Shown here: in pieces, positions 7,863 through 16,980 of the stretch
Position numbering within the stretch: position 1 is the stretch's first letter
Layout: each line of letters starts with the position of its first letter
Made by a program: the position numbers and the translations under genes
Notes under the pieces: model-generated
What the model was told of the DNA's origin: nothing
Seen by the model: the letters and a program-made list of their open reading frames with translations, nothing else
Databases searched by the model: none
From: DAOOPX01 sp964653045
GTDB taxonomy: Bacteria; Patescibacteriota; Microgenomatia; UBA1400; PJMF01
Assembly: GCA_964653045.1 (NCBI GenBank)
Contig: CAZZBW010000002.1
Location: 1-64,000 of the forward strand
DNA length: 64,000 nucleotides
Reading direction: 5' to 3'

Positions 7863-10295
7863 ATGCCAACAAAAGAACCAATTGAACCTTTGCCTCTAAC
7901 GGGCAAAACCATTTTAATTGTAAATACCGGCACTCTCAAAAAAAAATTTATCCTCCAACGGATTCGTAAAATTCCTGGTCTTAAAGTTGTTGTTCTCAAT
8001 TCGGTCAAAAACTGGGCGGATAAGTATGTTGATGAGTGGATCATTGCTGATACTACCAAACACTCTGAAGCGATGCGCGCAGTTGATGAATACTTGGCTA
8101 ATCGCAAAATCGACGGTGTCTTAACCTTCTGGGAAGACGATGTGCTACTTACCGCCAAAATTGCCGAGAAACACAGATTAATCGGCATTCCTCACACCGT
8201 AGCTCAAAGAACCCGAAACAAACTGCTCTTCCGCCAATTTTGCCAAGAAAATCATTTGCCCTTCCCCAAGTTTGGTCGAGCCAATGACCAGACTGAGTTG
8301 ACAAAATTAATGAAAACTTTGAAGTTCCCTGTCGTGATCAAGCCGGCTTTCGGTTCCAGTAGCGCTTTTGTCATCAAGGCAGAGAATCAGACTGAGCTCG
8401 ATGAAGTCTACCAATACGTCAAGCAAAATATCTCGGCTAGAGTTGAATCAGCGCTTAAAGACGGTTCTGACATCGTAGTTGAAGAATATATCGAGGGTAA
8501 CGAGGTCGATATCGATATTTTAGTCCAAAATGGCAAGATCAAATACTCTTCAGTCAGTGATAATTTACAAACCAAAGAACCGTTCTTCCTCGAATCGGGA
8601 TACAATCTGCCCTCCTCCTTGCCTCAAGATGATCTAAAGCAGCTACAACATCTATCCGAGCTAGTTCTGGAAAAATTGGGCGTGATGCACGGCTGTATTC
8701 ACTTCGAAGCCAAATCAACCGAAAAGGGTCCAGTGCCATTGGAAGCTAATTTGCGCCTGGGAGGAGATGAAATATATCCAGCCAATAAAAAAGTTTGGGG
8801 AGTAGATTTGATTGAAGAAGCGATCAAAATTGCCTGTGGTATTTACATCCCAATCATTGAGAAAAAAGAGCCACTCACATACGTAGCTGCTCAATCAATC
8901 ATGGCAGAAAAATCCGGTGTCATCTCCAAGCTTTACGTACCCAAAAAATTTGACCATGATTTGGGCGTGGCCGAGTTTCATTTTGATAAAGAGGTGGGCG
9001 ATCTGGTTTTCACCCCGCCCAATAACTTTGATTTTCTCGGTTGGACAATGGTGACTGGCGATAACCCAATCGAGGCCGATGAAAATCTTGAAGAAGTCCT
9101 CAAACTAATCTCTTACGAGATCACTCCTTTCTCTCCACTCTCGTCTCTAGGCAAAACCCAACGTAAATCAAGATTTTCATCGGCCGCCTTGAATCACACC
9201 TTACTCGAAGGTAGAGCCAGAATTGAAAAGGTTCGCCTCACCGAACGAAAAAATCAACGCAAACTCAAAATTGGCATTGGTTGCAACTCATTCAATGCTG
9301 ATGATGGAGCAGTAGAAGCTGAACTTACCAGTGTGGGCAAAACTATTGAAGACACGCTTCAGGAGCGCGGTTACCAAACGGTCTTTATTGACTTTAATGA
9401 TATAGATAATGCCACTACTCAACTCAAACAAGGTCAAGTTGATCTGGTGTTTAATGTGGGCGAAAGATTAAATAATTCCAGCCTACTTGAGCCCCACATC
9501 GCTTCCCTGTTCGATATGTATCAAGTCCCCTACACCGGTTCAAATCCATTTACCCTAGGCTTGTGCATTGATAAAATTCGCGTCAAAAAACTCCTCACTT
9601 ACCACAACATTCCTACCCCTAGATGGGATTATATGTACGATCTGTCAGACGAGCTACGCGATGACTTGCGTTACCCACTGATTGTCAAACCCGCCAACAC
9701 GGATAACTCGATTGGCATTACCAATGACTCCGTAGTCACCAATGAAAAACAACTGAAGAATCAACTGGAGTATGTCCTCACCCAGTTGCAACGACCGGCT
9801 TTGATCGAAGAGTACCTGGAGGGCGATGAGTACGACGTGTCAATTATGGGCAGTGAAGACGATGATCTGCGGGTCCTACCTCTGGCACGAACAATTTTTG
9901 ATCAACTCCCTGAGGGATATTGGCATATCTGCCCATTTGATTACAAGTTTGCGGACGCGAGTTTATACAAAAAGTACGTTACCACTCAAATTCCACCTAA
10001 AAATGTCAATCACAAGTTGCTCAGACTAATCTCTGAGATCGCGCTTGATACGTATAATATCTTGGACTGTCATGATTACGGACGGGTTGAGATTAAACTG
10101 GATAAAGACGACAATCCCTATATTCTCGAGCTTAATCCCAACCCATCTATCAATCGCGGCAACCGGGTACCCACGGTTGCCGAGCTCGTCGGCATGAACT
10201 ACGGTGATTTTATCGAAGAAATTATTGCTTTAGCCATCAAGCGCTACAAAAACAAACCACCGTTTTATCACCTACAACCCAACATTGGCTATTAA
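7863..10295 (+). CDS. Double ATP-grasp protein with a C-terminal D-Ala-D-Ala ligase-like half
   Basis: 810 residues. The N-terminal half (about 1-430) is an ATP-grasp module of the carbamoyl-phosphate synthase/biotin carboxylase type (FPVVIKPAFGSSSAFVIKA, VVEEYIEGNEVDIDI, EANLRLGGDE). The C-terminal half (about 465-810) is a D-Ala-D-Ala ligase-like module (VFNVGERLNNSS, PYTGSNPFTLGLCIDK, YPLIVKPANTDNSIGI, ELNPNPSIN). Each half should activate a carboxylate as acyl phosphate and join it to an amine. The fusion suggests two successive ligations on one substrate, for example a cell-wall precursor or a small peptide (inference). A -10-like AATACT lies 11 bases before the ATG. Confidence 0.8.
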   Translation: MPTKEPIEPLPLTGKTILIVNTGTLKKKFILQRIRKIPGLKVVVLNSVKNWADKYVDEWIIADTTKHSEAMRAVDEYLANRKIDGVLTFWEDDVLLTAKIAEKHRLIGIPHTVAQRTRNKLLFRQFCQENHLPFPKFGRANDQTELTKLMKTLKFPVVIKPAFGSSSAFVIKAENQTELDEVYQYVKQNISARVESALKDGSDIVVEEYIEGNEVDIDILVQNGKIKYSSVSDNLQTKEPFFLESGYNLPSSLPQDDLKQLQHLSELVLEKLGVMHGCIHFEAKSTEKGPVPLEANLRLGGDEIYPANKKVWGVDLIEEAIKIACGIYIPIIEKKEPLTYVAAQSIMAEKSGVISKLYVPKKFDHDLGVAEFHFDKEVGDLVFTPPNNFDFLGWTMVTGDNPIEADENLEEVLKLISYEITPFSPLSSLGKTQRKSRFSSAALNHTLLEGRARIEKVRLTERKNQRKLKIGIGCNSFNADDGAVEAELTSVGKTIEDTLQERGYQTVFIDFNDIDNATTQLKQGQVDLVFNVGERLNNSSLLEPHIASLFDMYQVPYTGSNPFTLGLCIDKIRVKKLLTYHNIPTPRWDYMYDLSDELRDDLRYPLIVKPANTDNSIGITNDSVVTNEKQLKNQLEYVLTQLQRPALIEEYLEGDEYDVSIMGSEDDDLRVLPLARTIFDQLPEGYWHICPFDYKFADASLYKKYVTTQIPPKNVNHKLLRLISEIALDTYNILDCHDYGRVEIKLDKDDNPYILELNPNPSINRGNRVPTVAELVGMNYGDFIEEIIALAIKRYKNKPPFYHLQPNIGY

Positions 10296-10296
10296 T

Positions 10297-10326
10297 TTGC
10301 TTTTTGGCAGGTAATTCTTGTACACT
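10297..10326 (+). promoter_or_regulatory. Promoter that sets a GTG start (leaderless)
   Basis: TTGCTT at 10297-10302 and TACACT at 10321-10326, 18 bases apart. The GTG at 10333 follows after 6 bases. The longer frame from TTG 10318 would begin upstream of the -10 box. Confidence 0.5.
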
Positions 10327-10332
10327 GGTACC

Positions 10333-10998
10333 GTGCAAAATAACACTCCCGAAGGTCAAGAAGTCAAAGTTGGCGCTGAGCTACCCACCGATTCTGCAAA
10401 AGCCGAACCCGAACAGCAAGAATCCCAAAAATCACCCAACAGAACTAGCTTTCCCACTCCCCCTGGTATTGAAATGTCCGAAATTTTTCCTGGAGTAGTC
10501 AAACCAGTGTCAGAGAGAACTATTTATCAATGGCAGTCACCATCGCGGGTGTTTAAAAAACGAACAGGTAAATACTTGACAAATTTGGCCACAATTGTTT
10601 TGCTTCTCTCACTAATCTTGTTTTTTTCCGGTCAAGTCTTGACCGTAGCAGTAGTCTTGTCAGTTGCTTTCATGGCTTACGTCATGACCTCTATCCCACC
10701 GCATAACATTACCCAAAAAATTACAACTTACGGTATTCGCCAAGAAAAAAAGCTGTATTATTGGGAGGAAATGGGCAGATTTTGGTTTGAAAAGAAATAT
10801 CAACAAATTGTGCTCAAAATTGAGGTCGGACGGTTTCCCAATCAACTTAATCTGGTCATCAATAATGACCAAGAAAAAAACCAGATTCAACAATATCTCT
10901 CAGATGTATTACTCCAGCAAAAGCCCGAACCAACCACCACCGACAAAGTTGCTGATTGGCTAGCCAAAAAATTCCCAATTGATCTTGAGGGGGCATGA
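10333..10998 (+). CDS. Two-helix membrane protein of unknown function
   Basis: About 221 residues. A Pro/Glu-rich N-terminus of about 80 residues precedes two adjacent hydrophobic helices near 90-130 (LATIVLLLSLILFFSG and VLTVAVVLSVAFMAYVM). A C-terminal PH-like cytoplasmic part (TYGIRQEKKLYYWEEMGRFWF...QIVLKIEVG) has the strand rhythm of bacterial PH/YdbT-type domains. No precise family is assigned. It is the last coding gene before tRNA-Arg on the same strand. Confidence 0.55.
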   Translation: MQNNTPEGQEVKVGAELPTDSAKAEPEQQESQKSPNRTSFPTPPGIEMSEIFPGVVKPVSERTIYQWQSPSRVFKKRTGKYLTNLATIVLLLSLILFFSGQVLTVAVVLSVAFMAYVMTSIPPHNITQKITTYGIRQEKKLYYWEEMGRFWFEKKYQQIVLKIEVGRFPNQLNLVINNDQEKNQIQQYLSDVLLQQKPEPTTTDKVADWLAKKFPIDLEGA

Positions 10999-11038
10999 TC
11001 TGGTACAATACCAGTGGTTGAGAGATCAACGCCGCCGA

Positions 11039-11110
11039 GCACCCATAGTTAAACGGATAGAATAGCGGTTTGCGGAACCGTTGATCCAGGTTCGATTCCT
11101 GGTGGGTGCA
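11039..11110 (+). tRNA. tRNA-Arg (anticodon GCG)
   Basis: 72 bases: acceptor GCACCCA/TGGGTGC, a D-loop with GGA (A20, an arginine identity base), anticodon loop TTGCGGA (anticodon GCG), T-arm CAGGT-TCGATTC-CTG, discriminator A and no encoded CCA. A genomic G34 reads CGC/CGU without inosine, unlike the usual ACG tRNA. Confidence 0.88.
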
Positions 11111-11143
11111 CACCTTAAACTTATCAATTAACATAGCATTATT

Positions 11144-11962
11144 ATGGCTAATTGGGACAAAATTCTTAGTCGAGGTAACGTGGAGGATCGAAGATCATTT
11201 AATCCTGTTGCCGTGGGGAAAATTAGCCTTGTAGGAGTTGCTGCGTTCTTACTGATGAATTACTTGAGTGGCGGTAGTATTGAAGGTGCCATAGTAGAAA
11301 TTGGTAAGACAGTTCTAGAACAGCAAGTGAACCAAGTTCAAATTCAAGAAAATCCCGAGTTGGCTGTTGACGATACTTACGAAGTATTTGCTTCCACAGT
11401 ACTTGGATCAAATAACCAATTCTGGAATAATCAACTCCAAATAATTAACCGTGAGTATAGCGAACCCAAGCTAGTGTTATTTCGCGTTGCCACTGAGTCT
11501 GGTTGCGGTGTAGCGGCTTCGCAGATTGGACCGCATTATTGCTCTATTGATAAAACTATTTATCTGGATGAAACATTTTTTGATGAAATGATTAATCGAT
11601 TTGGAGCTAAGGGCGGAGATGTTGCCCAAGCATACGTGATCGCCCATGAAGTTGGACATCACGTCCAAAATGTCATGGGCGAATTTGGCCAGAAATCACC
11701 AATTGAGGCAGAACTCCAAGCTGATTGTTACGCCGGTGCGTGGGCAAACTCAATCAAAGATCAAGGTGTCCTTGAGCCTGGAGAAATTCGTGAGGCAATG
11801 GATGCCGCAGCTGCTATCGGAGATGACCGAATCCAAGAAAAAACCCAAGGATATGCGAATCCTGAAACTTTTACCCACGGCTCTTCGGAAGAACGAGAAA
11901 AATGGTTTACTGTTGGTTATGATCAAGGAACCATCAGCGCCTGTGACACCACACAAAATTGA
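11144..11962 (+). CDS. YpfJ-family putative neutral zinc metallopeptidase
   Basis: 272 residues. One transmembrane segment at about 25-42 is followed by an extracellular zinc peptidase domain. The zinc-binding helix is VIAHEVGHHVQN (HExxH, near 167-178), followed by the typical ELQADCYAGAW, which supplies the third ligand. A CG-VAASQIGPHYCSIDKTIYLD segment is also characteristic. Family members are membrane-anchored; the substrate is unknown. A -10-like TAACAT lies 9 bases before the ATG. Confidence 0.88.
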   Translation: MANWDKILSRGNVEDRRSFNPVAVGKISLVGVAAFLLMNYLSGGSIEGAIVEIGKTVLEQQVNQVQIQENPELAVDDTYEVFASTVLGSNNQFWNNQLQIINREYSEPKLVLFRVATESGCGVAASQIGPHYCSIDKTIYLDETFFDEMINRFGAKGGDVAQAYVIAHEVGHHVQNVMGEFGQKSPIEAELQADCYAGAWANSIKDQGVLEPGEIREAMDAAAAIGDDRIQEKTQGYANPETFTHGSSEEREKWFTVGYDQGTISACDTTQN

Positions 11963-12032
11963 TTATTGTCTGTAGACTAGCAGATGATTCTGCAGTATTT
12001 GAACTAACTGTTACTTTGAAAATCTCAGAAAA

Positions 12033-13136
12033 TTAGTTACAAAGGTGTGTCCAAATTTTATGCTTTAGTTGGGGAATGTTCTGCCCGCCAGCGGCCGAGA
12101 GAGCGAGACTCTCCCGGCCGCTGGCAAACTGCCGGAAATCGGCTAACGTTTTTTTATTAACCAGATCAATTTTGTTGGCAACGAGTAAAACGGGCTGGTT
12201 CGCACCCAGTTTGGTCAAGATTTGATCAACCACCTCAATTTTCTTGGGATATTCTTGATCAGATATGTCCACCATGTGCAGAATCAGTTTGGCTGACATA
12301 GATTCGAGCAAAGTGGACTCAAAAGCTTGAATCAACTGCGGTGGTAGCTGATCAATGAAACCAATCGTGTCAGACAAAATAATCGGCAGATTGCCCGACG
12401 GCGCCTTCATCAAACCGACAACCGTGTCCAGAGTGGTAAACAGCTTGGCGCTGGTGGTTTTATTCTTACCAGTTAGAGCGTTGAACAGGGTCGTTTTACC
12501 CGCACTGGTATACCCCACCAGCGCCACCGGTCCTAACCCTAGCTCTGAGCGCCGATCAATCCGGTCACCTTTTTGTTTTTTGACTTTGTTCAACCGTTCG
12601 ACCAAAAACTGGCGCCGTTTCTTTAGTTGTCTTTTTTCAAACTCAATATTAGTTTCACCTTTTCCCCGGGTGCCAATTCCCCCTCCCTGACGTGACAGTT
12701 CAGTCTCTCCCAGACCGTATATTCGTGGACCTTTGTGATCGAGTTTGGCCAGCTCAATTTGCAGCTTGGCCTCGACTGATCCAGCATGCTTTTCAAAAAT
12801 TGCCAAGATCAGATCGACTCGATCCCAAACTTTGATCGCGGGCGCTGTCTGCCACAGCGCCCGCTCCACCCGAAACAGCTGACTTGGTTTGACGATATCG
12901 TTCACCACTACAATCGCTACCCTTTGACTGACAATTTCTTGCTTCAGCCATTCCAGTTTGCCTTTGCCGATATAACTCCCAGGGTCAGGCTTGACCCGAT
13001 GCTGAGTGACTTTGCCCACAATCACACCACCAAGGGTATGAACCAATTGGGTCAGCTCCACCATATTGGCTTTGGCCAAATCATGATGATAATGAGGATC
13101 AATTACTTGGATAAGTAAACAGCGCGGGTTTTGCAT
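12033..13136 (-). CDS. hflX: GTPase HflX
   Basis: About 367 residues from the ATG at 13136. It has the HflX N-terminal domain (GGVIVGKVTQHRVKPDPGSYIGKGKLEWL), the glycine-rich linker RQGGGIGTRGKGE, and the GTPase domain with G1 GYTSAGKTTLFN, G3 DTIGF and G4 NKID. HflX binds the 50S subunit and splits stalled or heat-damaged ribosomes. The start is set by TATACC at 13146-13151, 9 bases upstream; the frame itself is open from 13178. Confidence 0.9.
   Translation of the reverse strand: MQNPRCLLIQVIDPHYHHDLAKANMVELTQLVHTLGGVIVGKVTQHRVKPDPGSYIGKGKLEWLKQEIVSQRVAIVVVNDIVKPSQLFRVERALWQTAPAIKVWDRVDLILAIFEKHAGSVEAKLQIELAKLDHKGPRIYGLGETELSRQGGGIGTRGKGETNIEFEKRQLKKRRQFLVERLNKVKKQKGDRIDRRSELGLGPVALVGYTSAGKTTLFNALTGKNKTTSAKLFTTLDTVVGLMKAPSGNLPIILSDTIGFIDQLPPQLIQAFESTLLESMSAKLILHMVDISDQEYPKKIEVVDQILTKLGANQPVLLVANKIDLVNKKTLADFRQFASGRESLALSAAGGQNIPQLKHKIWTHLCN
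12087..12125. repeat. Intragenic inverted repeat, 11-bp perfect arms
   Basis: GCCAGCGGCCG (12087-12097) and CGGCCGCTGGC (12115-12125), with a further AGAG/CTCT pairing in the loop, near the C-terminal end of hflX. Confidence 0.85.
12838..12864. repeat. Intragenic inverted repeat, 11-bp perfect arms
   Basis: GCGGGCGCTGT (12838-12848), loop CTGCC, ACAGCGCCCGC (12854-12864), inside hflX. Confidence 0.85.
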
Positions 13137-13193
13137 GACTAAGGCGGTATAATAAACTACTATCACCTCAAACAGCAAATGGTGTTAACAATA

Positions 13194-13256
13194 GGAAGCG
13201 TCGCACCTGCCCGAATGCGTACGCATAGCGTTGTAGGCGGGTAGCGGTCAATTGCA
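13194..13256 (+). repeat. Second tRNA-Ser 5' fragment split by the palindromic repeat
   Basis: GGAAGCGTCGCA (13194-13205), a 36-base repeat copy (13206-13241, one base shorter and with two changes relative to 4244-4280), then TAGCGGTCAATTGCA (13242-13256). The insertion point within the tRNA sequence is identical to that at 4244. The intact tRNA-Ser(CGA) starts 22 bases downstream. Confidence 0.85.
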
Positions 13257-13277
13257 TTATAATAAAAACATTAAATT

Positions 13278-13365
13278 GGAAGCGTCGCATAGCGGTCAAT
13301 TGCACTGGTTTCGAAAACCAGAGCCTTCACCGGCTTCGTGGGTTCGAATCCCACCGCTTCCGCCA
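13278..13365 (+). tRNA. tRNA-Ser (anticodon CGA)
   Basis: 88 bases: acceptor GGAAGCG/CGCTTCC, anticodon stem CTGGT/ACCAG around TTCGAAA (anticodon CGA), a class II variable arm, T-arm GTGGG-TTCGAAT-CCCAC, encoded GCCA. TATAAT at 13258-13263 is a likely -10 box. Except for the anticodon and variable arms it matches the tRNA-Ser at 4353. Confidence 0.95.
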
Positions 13366-13514
13366 TTCTCCGTCAAACTCAGAATGTCACTGAGTGACGA
13401 GCGAGAACTGAAAGTCCAAACATCGACTATGTAAGTGATGAATACCCTTGACAAGACAGTTATAATTTTATCGTTATATATCATTAAGTGTCGAAGTATT
13501 GCCAGTCGAAAAAT

Positions 13515-13847
13515 ATGCCAATAAATCCAGAAAGACTTAAATCACAAAACTCTGAAGCTGAATTGAGAGACAAGGGCTTATTGCATGACGATGAAACTAT
13601 TCAGGTTGTACATTGGAAATACTTCAGTCTTCAACCAAGATATGGCAAGCTCACCAATGTTAATTCGATAATTATTATCGACCAAAGTTCTGGTGAAACC
13701 AAGTATTATCGACTCAATCACAACCAATGGCGCGTCACCCAGCTCGAAGAAGGAAAAAAAGTTGTCCGCTCAGATGCGCACAATCGAGAATTCATATTTA
13801 GAGTTGGGTGCAAACTAAGCGCACGCTTAATAGTGCCAAAAAGATAA
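13515..13847 (+). CDS. Small protein of unknown function
   Basis: About 110 residues, basic and soluble, with alternating beta-strand-like segments (NSIIIIDQSSGETKYYRLN, FIFRVGCKL) and no recognised family. The ATG at 13515 is assumed; a GTG at 13488 in frame is an alternative. TTGACA at 13448-13453 could be a -35 box, but the -10 is unclear. It sits between tRNA-Ser(CGA) and another small unknown gene. Confidence 0.45.
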   Translation: MPINPERLKSQNSEAELRDKGLLHDDETIQVVHWKYFSLQPRYGKLTNVNSIIIIDQSSGETKYYRLNHNQWRVTQLEEGKKVVRSDAHNREFIFRVGCKLSARLIVPKR

Positions 13848-13927
13848 AACCTGCCTTGACATAAAGTTATTAATTTCATCAACAATCAAAAGGGAAATCC
13901 CAAATAATTTTTAACAAGAATCAAATC

Positions 13928-14329
13928 ATGGCGAGAAGAAATATCGAGCGCAGCGGGCAATCAAGATTTGTCTTCGACGAAAAAGATAGATTGAAACTTC
14001 CAAATAATTCTGGGTTTGATACTCTACCACCTATTAAAGAACAAAAACCAGAAGTGGTAAGCTATTTATTTGCCCCTGGGAAAAAAATTTGGATGTATTC
14101 CAAACAAGCCAAAAAAATCGCAGTGACCGTATTTCAAGCCAGCCTTGTTGCCCGCGCAACCGGCACAGTCGATCAACAAGGCAGAAGAAAATTCCAGGTC
14201 TCATACCCAGCAACCATAAAATGGCCAAGTGGAAAAGTTTGGCAATTGCATTCTGGAGATGTCTTTTGGGCAAAACCTTCTGATGCAGAGAGACAGTTAA
14301 ATTATCAACCACCACAACCTGATAGATAA
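13928..14329 (+). CDS. Small protein of unknown function
   Basis: 133 residues, basic and soluble. The N-terminal part is polar, and the C-terminal part (about 45-125) is strand-rich with several Trp (IKWPSGKVWQLHSGDVFWAKP). No family is recognised. It follows the previous small gene by 80 bases. ATG is preceded by no clear ribosome site. Confidence 0.45.
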   Translation: MARRNIERSGQSRFVFDEKDRLKLPNNSGFDTLPPIKEQKPEVVSYLFAPGKKIWMYSKQAKKIAVTVFQASLVARATGTVDQQGRRKFQVSYPATIKWPSGKVWQLHSGDVFWAKPSDAERQLNYQPPQPDR

Positions 14330-14420
14330 TATCTATACACTTTTTTTAATAGGCGGGTGAAATAATCAAGAAAAGAGAAAATCCTTGATATTAGATTTGT
14401 ATGGTAAAATATCTTTTGTT

Positions 14421-15506
14421 ATGTTTATAAGAGATATTGAACTTAGCAAGCGAATGGAGTCTCCTCCCTCACCAATTCATGGCGACCAACTTGAACAAAT
14501 TTCTTTTGAATCAATGCGGGCCAAGCATGGTGGTCGGTTTTTTCCAAGAAAGTCCTTAGAAATACTTCATCAAAATAATCAAACTTGTATGGCCATTGAT
14601 ATTGGCGGCACTAAAATGAGTGTCTCTAAGATTACATTTAAAAACGGCTCGCCAGTGATTTCAGAAGTTGTTACGCATCAAACTATTGACAAAGGGGCTG
14701 ATTTTTTTCCGATTCTTCAGCAACTTGCTGGTAAATTTTCTGGTAATATTGCTATCTCAATCGCTGGAGAAGTCGACGATGACGAAAAAACTATCGGACC
14801 ATTACCAAATTTACCAGGATTGATCAACGCGCTAGGTGGTCGTAGATCTTTTTCTGAAATTTTTGGCGATCGATACAGATTAGCCAACGATGCGAAATGT
14901 GGGTTAATTGCGGTAGCCACAGCTTGTCAGGCTAATCAAATAGAACAATCGAACGTAGTTTTTATGATTGATGGTACCGGAATTGGCGGCGCCGTACTAT
15001 ATGAGGACGGTAGAATCATTCAACTTGAGCCAGGTCATGTACTTCACGTACCCGCGCTCAATCCAAATGGTCACCAACAAGCTTGTGACCCAGAATCGAA
15101 AAGGTTTGACACTTGTCTAGAAAGAATTGGCAGTCACGGTGCTGGAATAGTGGCTCAGTGGAACTCACTTCACCCGGAATTACTGATTCAAAACGGTCGT
15201 GAACTGCTCGATCTGGCTAATTCTGGTGAAGAAGACGCAATAAATTTACTCATACTCTCAACGCAAATTGTAGCTACGATTAGTGCTGGAATTGTGAACG
15301 CAAGTCATTTGGCTCCAAATCAAACTGTGGTTGTGTTGGGTGGTGGGGCCAGCCATATTCCCATGAGAGTTAAGCGAATCGAACAAACTCTGCGTGCTCA
15401 CTTCCGCCTCGCTAATCTGCCTGTCATTTCAGCTGATCACTTGGGAATTGATAATCCCTCTCTTTACGGCGCAGCGGTACTAGCCGGACTAATGAAAACC
15501 GAGTAA
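14421..15506 (+). CDS. ROK-family protein (sugar kinase-like)
   Basis: About 361 residues. The ATPase phosphate-1 motif MAIDIGGTKMSV lies at about residue 54, phosphate-2-like MIDGTGIGGAVLYEDG near 185, and VVVLGGGASHIP near the C-terminus. The ROK zinc motif is not the usual CxCGxxGC; instead CDPESKRFDTCLE occurs after GHVLHVP. It may phosphorylate a hexose or amino sugar. The N-terminal 50 residues are an extension without a helix-turn-helix. An extended -10 (TGGTAAAAT, 14402-14410) ends 10 bases before ATG 14421. Confidence 0.75.
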   Translation: MFIRDIELSKRMESPPSPIHGDQLEQISFESMRAKHGGRFFPRKSLEILHQNNQTCMAIDIGGTKMSVSKITFKNGSPVISEVVTHQTIDKGADFFPILQQLAGKFSGNIAISIAGEVDDDEKTIGPLPNLPGLINALGGRRSFSEIFGDRYRLANDAKCGLIAVATACQANQIEQSNVVFMIDGTGIGGAVLYEDGRIIQLEPGHVLHVPALNPNGHQQACDPESKRFDTCLERIGSHGAGIVAQWNSLHPELLIQNGRELLDLANSGEEDAINLLILSTQIVATISAGIVNASHLAPNQTVVVLGGGASHIPMRVKRIEQTLRAHFRLANLPVISADHLGIDNPSLYGAAVLAGLMKTE

Positions 15507-15511
15507 AAATC

Positions 15512-16822
15512 TTACTTTTTCCTAGGCAAGCGGGACAATCTTCCAGCAGAATCAATTGCTGCCACCACTTGTTTTTTGGGTAATTTTAAGCCAGTAATCT
15601 TTTTGAATAACTTTCTCGGATCAAGCTGAGGGAGAAGATGCTTGCCAATTTGTTTACGTAAATCTTTCGTATTGGGATACTTCATCATTAAATAAACCAT
15701 GTAGGCAACAAAGTCATCAACGTTTAGCACCTCCACTCGTTTTTCTCCTCCGTCTTCTGCATCCACCTCAGTATTATTTTGAGGCAAGGTGCTACTCACC
15801 ATCACGATTTTGACTAAGTCATTTGCGAGTAACTTAGGTAAATTTTGCTCACAATCGCCGCAAAATATGGCATGTGAAGCACAAACCAGTATTTCTTTGG
15901 CGCCTGCGGCACCCAACAACTCCACCGTTTTCACCAACGTCCCACCACTGCTGATCATGTCATCAAACAACACCACTCTTTTGCCTGACACATCGCCATA
16001 TACTAGTTCATGCTCGGTTCTCGATTTAGTGCCATTCCCCATTGGGATTCTTCTCTTATTAATTATTCCAATTTCAAAACCATCCTCTGTGCTCAATTTA
16101 TGAGCTAAAGCCAGATTGCCCAAATCCACGCCAACTACGATGGTTTCTAAACTATCGTCTAACAAGCCTCTGCTTTTTAGGGTATCAATCATTAATCTGG
16201 CAGTAGTAATGTTAATTACTTCAAGACCTCTCTCAATTAATTGGTTAGCAGCTATCCCACTGTGACCATCGATTGTAACAACTCGCTTCACTCCTGCTGC
16301 TTGCAAAAGATTGGCTACTACTCCTGACCAAGGAGTTTGTTCAGCGACCATGGCAACAGGTTCAACACCTGGTTTGGGAGCAATTCCCAGCTTATCATAC
16401 TCAGTTGCCGAAATTGGCAAAACTGAAGCGCGATCCTGGCGAAAATCAGCCATTACTAACAAAGCGCTTAAATTACTGGCGATTTCTCCAAGACCTTGTC
16501 CACGATCGAGAGAAAGTGATTGAAGATATACTAAATCTTGGACGAAACTTTGCCAATTATCACCATTCATAATCAATGGCACCACAACTTGTGCGGTTTC
16601 AGTCAGAAGCGAGTGAGCCAAAACAAGCGGCATACCATTATTGAAAGACTCTACCAATAGGGAGAATTGCGTGAAAAATTCCTTTAATCTTTGCGCCAGC
16701 TCGGGAGCTCGAGTTTCAAAGCTGTTCAGCAATAAGACTTGAGCTAACTCAGGAGCAACAGTGGATAATGCGAAAGAATCACTTGATCTGCGACTATGTC
16801 TCAATCTTTCATCACGACTCAT
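15512..16822 (-). CDS. Ribose-phosphate pyrophosphokinase-like protein
   Basis: 436 residues. The C-terminal two thirds match PRPP synthetase: RQDRASVLPISATEYDKLG region, TIDGHSG, VVGVDLGNLALAHKL, the PRPP loop RVVLFDDMISSGGT (near 275-290) and CASHAIF. The N-terminal 100 residues form a helical extension and the C-terminal 90 residues are also extra, so it is longer than standard Prs (about 315). It would make PRPP from ribose 5-phosphate and ATP if active. It lies on the opposite strand from the ROK gene, convergent with a 5-base gap. Confidence 0.75.
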   Translation of the reverse strand: MSRDERLRHSRRSSDSFALSTVAPELAQVLLLNSFETRAPELAQRLKEFFTQFSLLVESFNNGMPLVLAHSLLTETAQVVVPLIMNGDNWQSFVQDLVYLQSLSLDRGQGLGEIASNLSALLVMADFRQDRASVLPISATEYDKLGIAPKPGVEPVAMVAEQTPWSGVVANLLQAAGVKRVVTIDGHSGIAANQLIERGLEVINITTARLMIDTLKSRGLLDDSLETIVVGVDLGNLALAHKLSTEDGFEIGIINKRRIPMGNGTKSRTEHELVYGDVSGKRVVLFDDMISSGGTLVKTVELLGAAGAKEILVCASHAIFCGDCEQNLPKLLANDLVKIVMVSSTLPQNNTEVDAEDGGEKRVEVLNVDDFVAYMVYLMMKYPNTKDLRKQIGKHLLPQLDPRKLFKKITGLKLPKKQVVAAIDSAGRLSRLPRKK

Positions 16823-16980
16823 ATGCTCAAACCACAGGCAGATCAGTAGATAGTTGCCAAAAATAGTAACACCACCTCAGTAAATTGGCAATGTCTAAAA
16901 ATACCGGAATTGATCCAGTTGTGAAAGTGCGAAGATAATGCTAAACTAAGACATTATTATATACCCTACAGGAGTATCCT

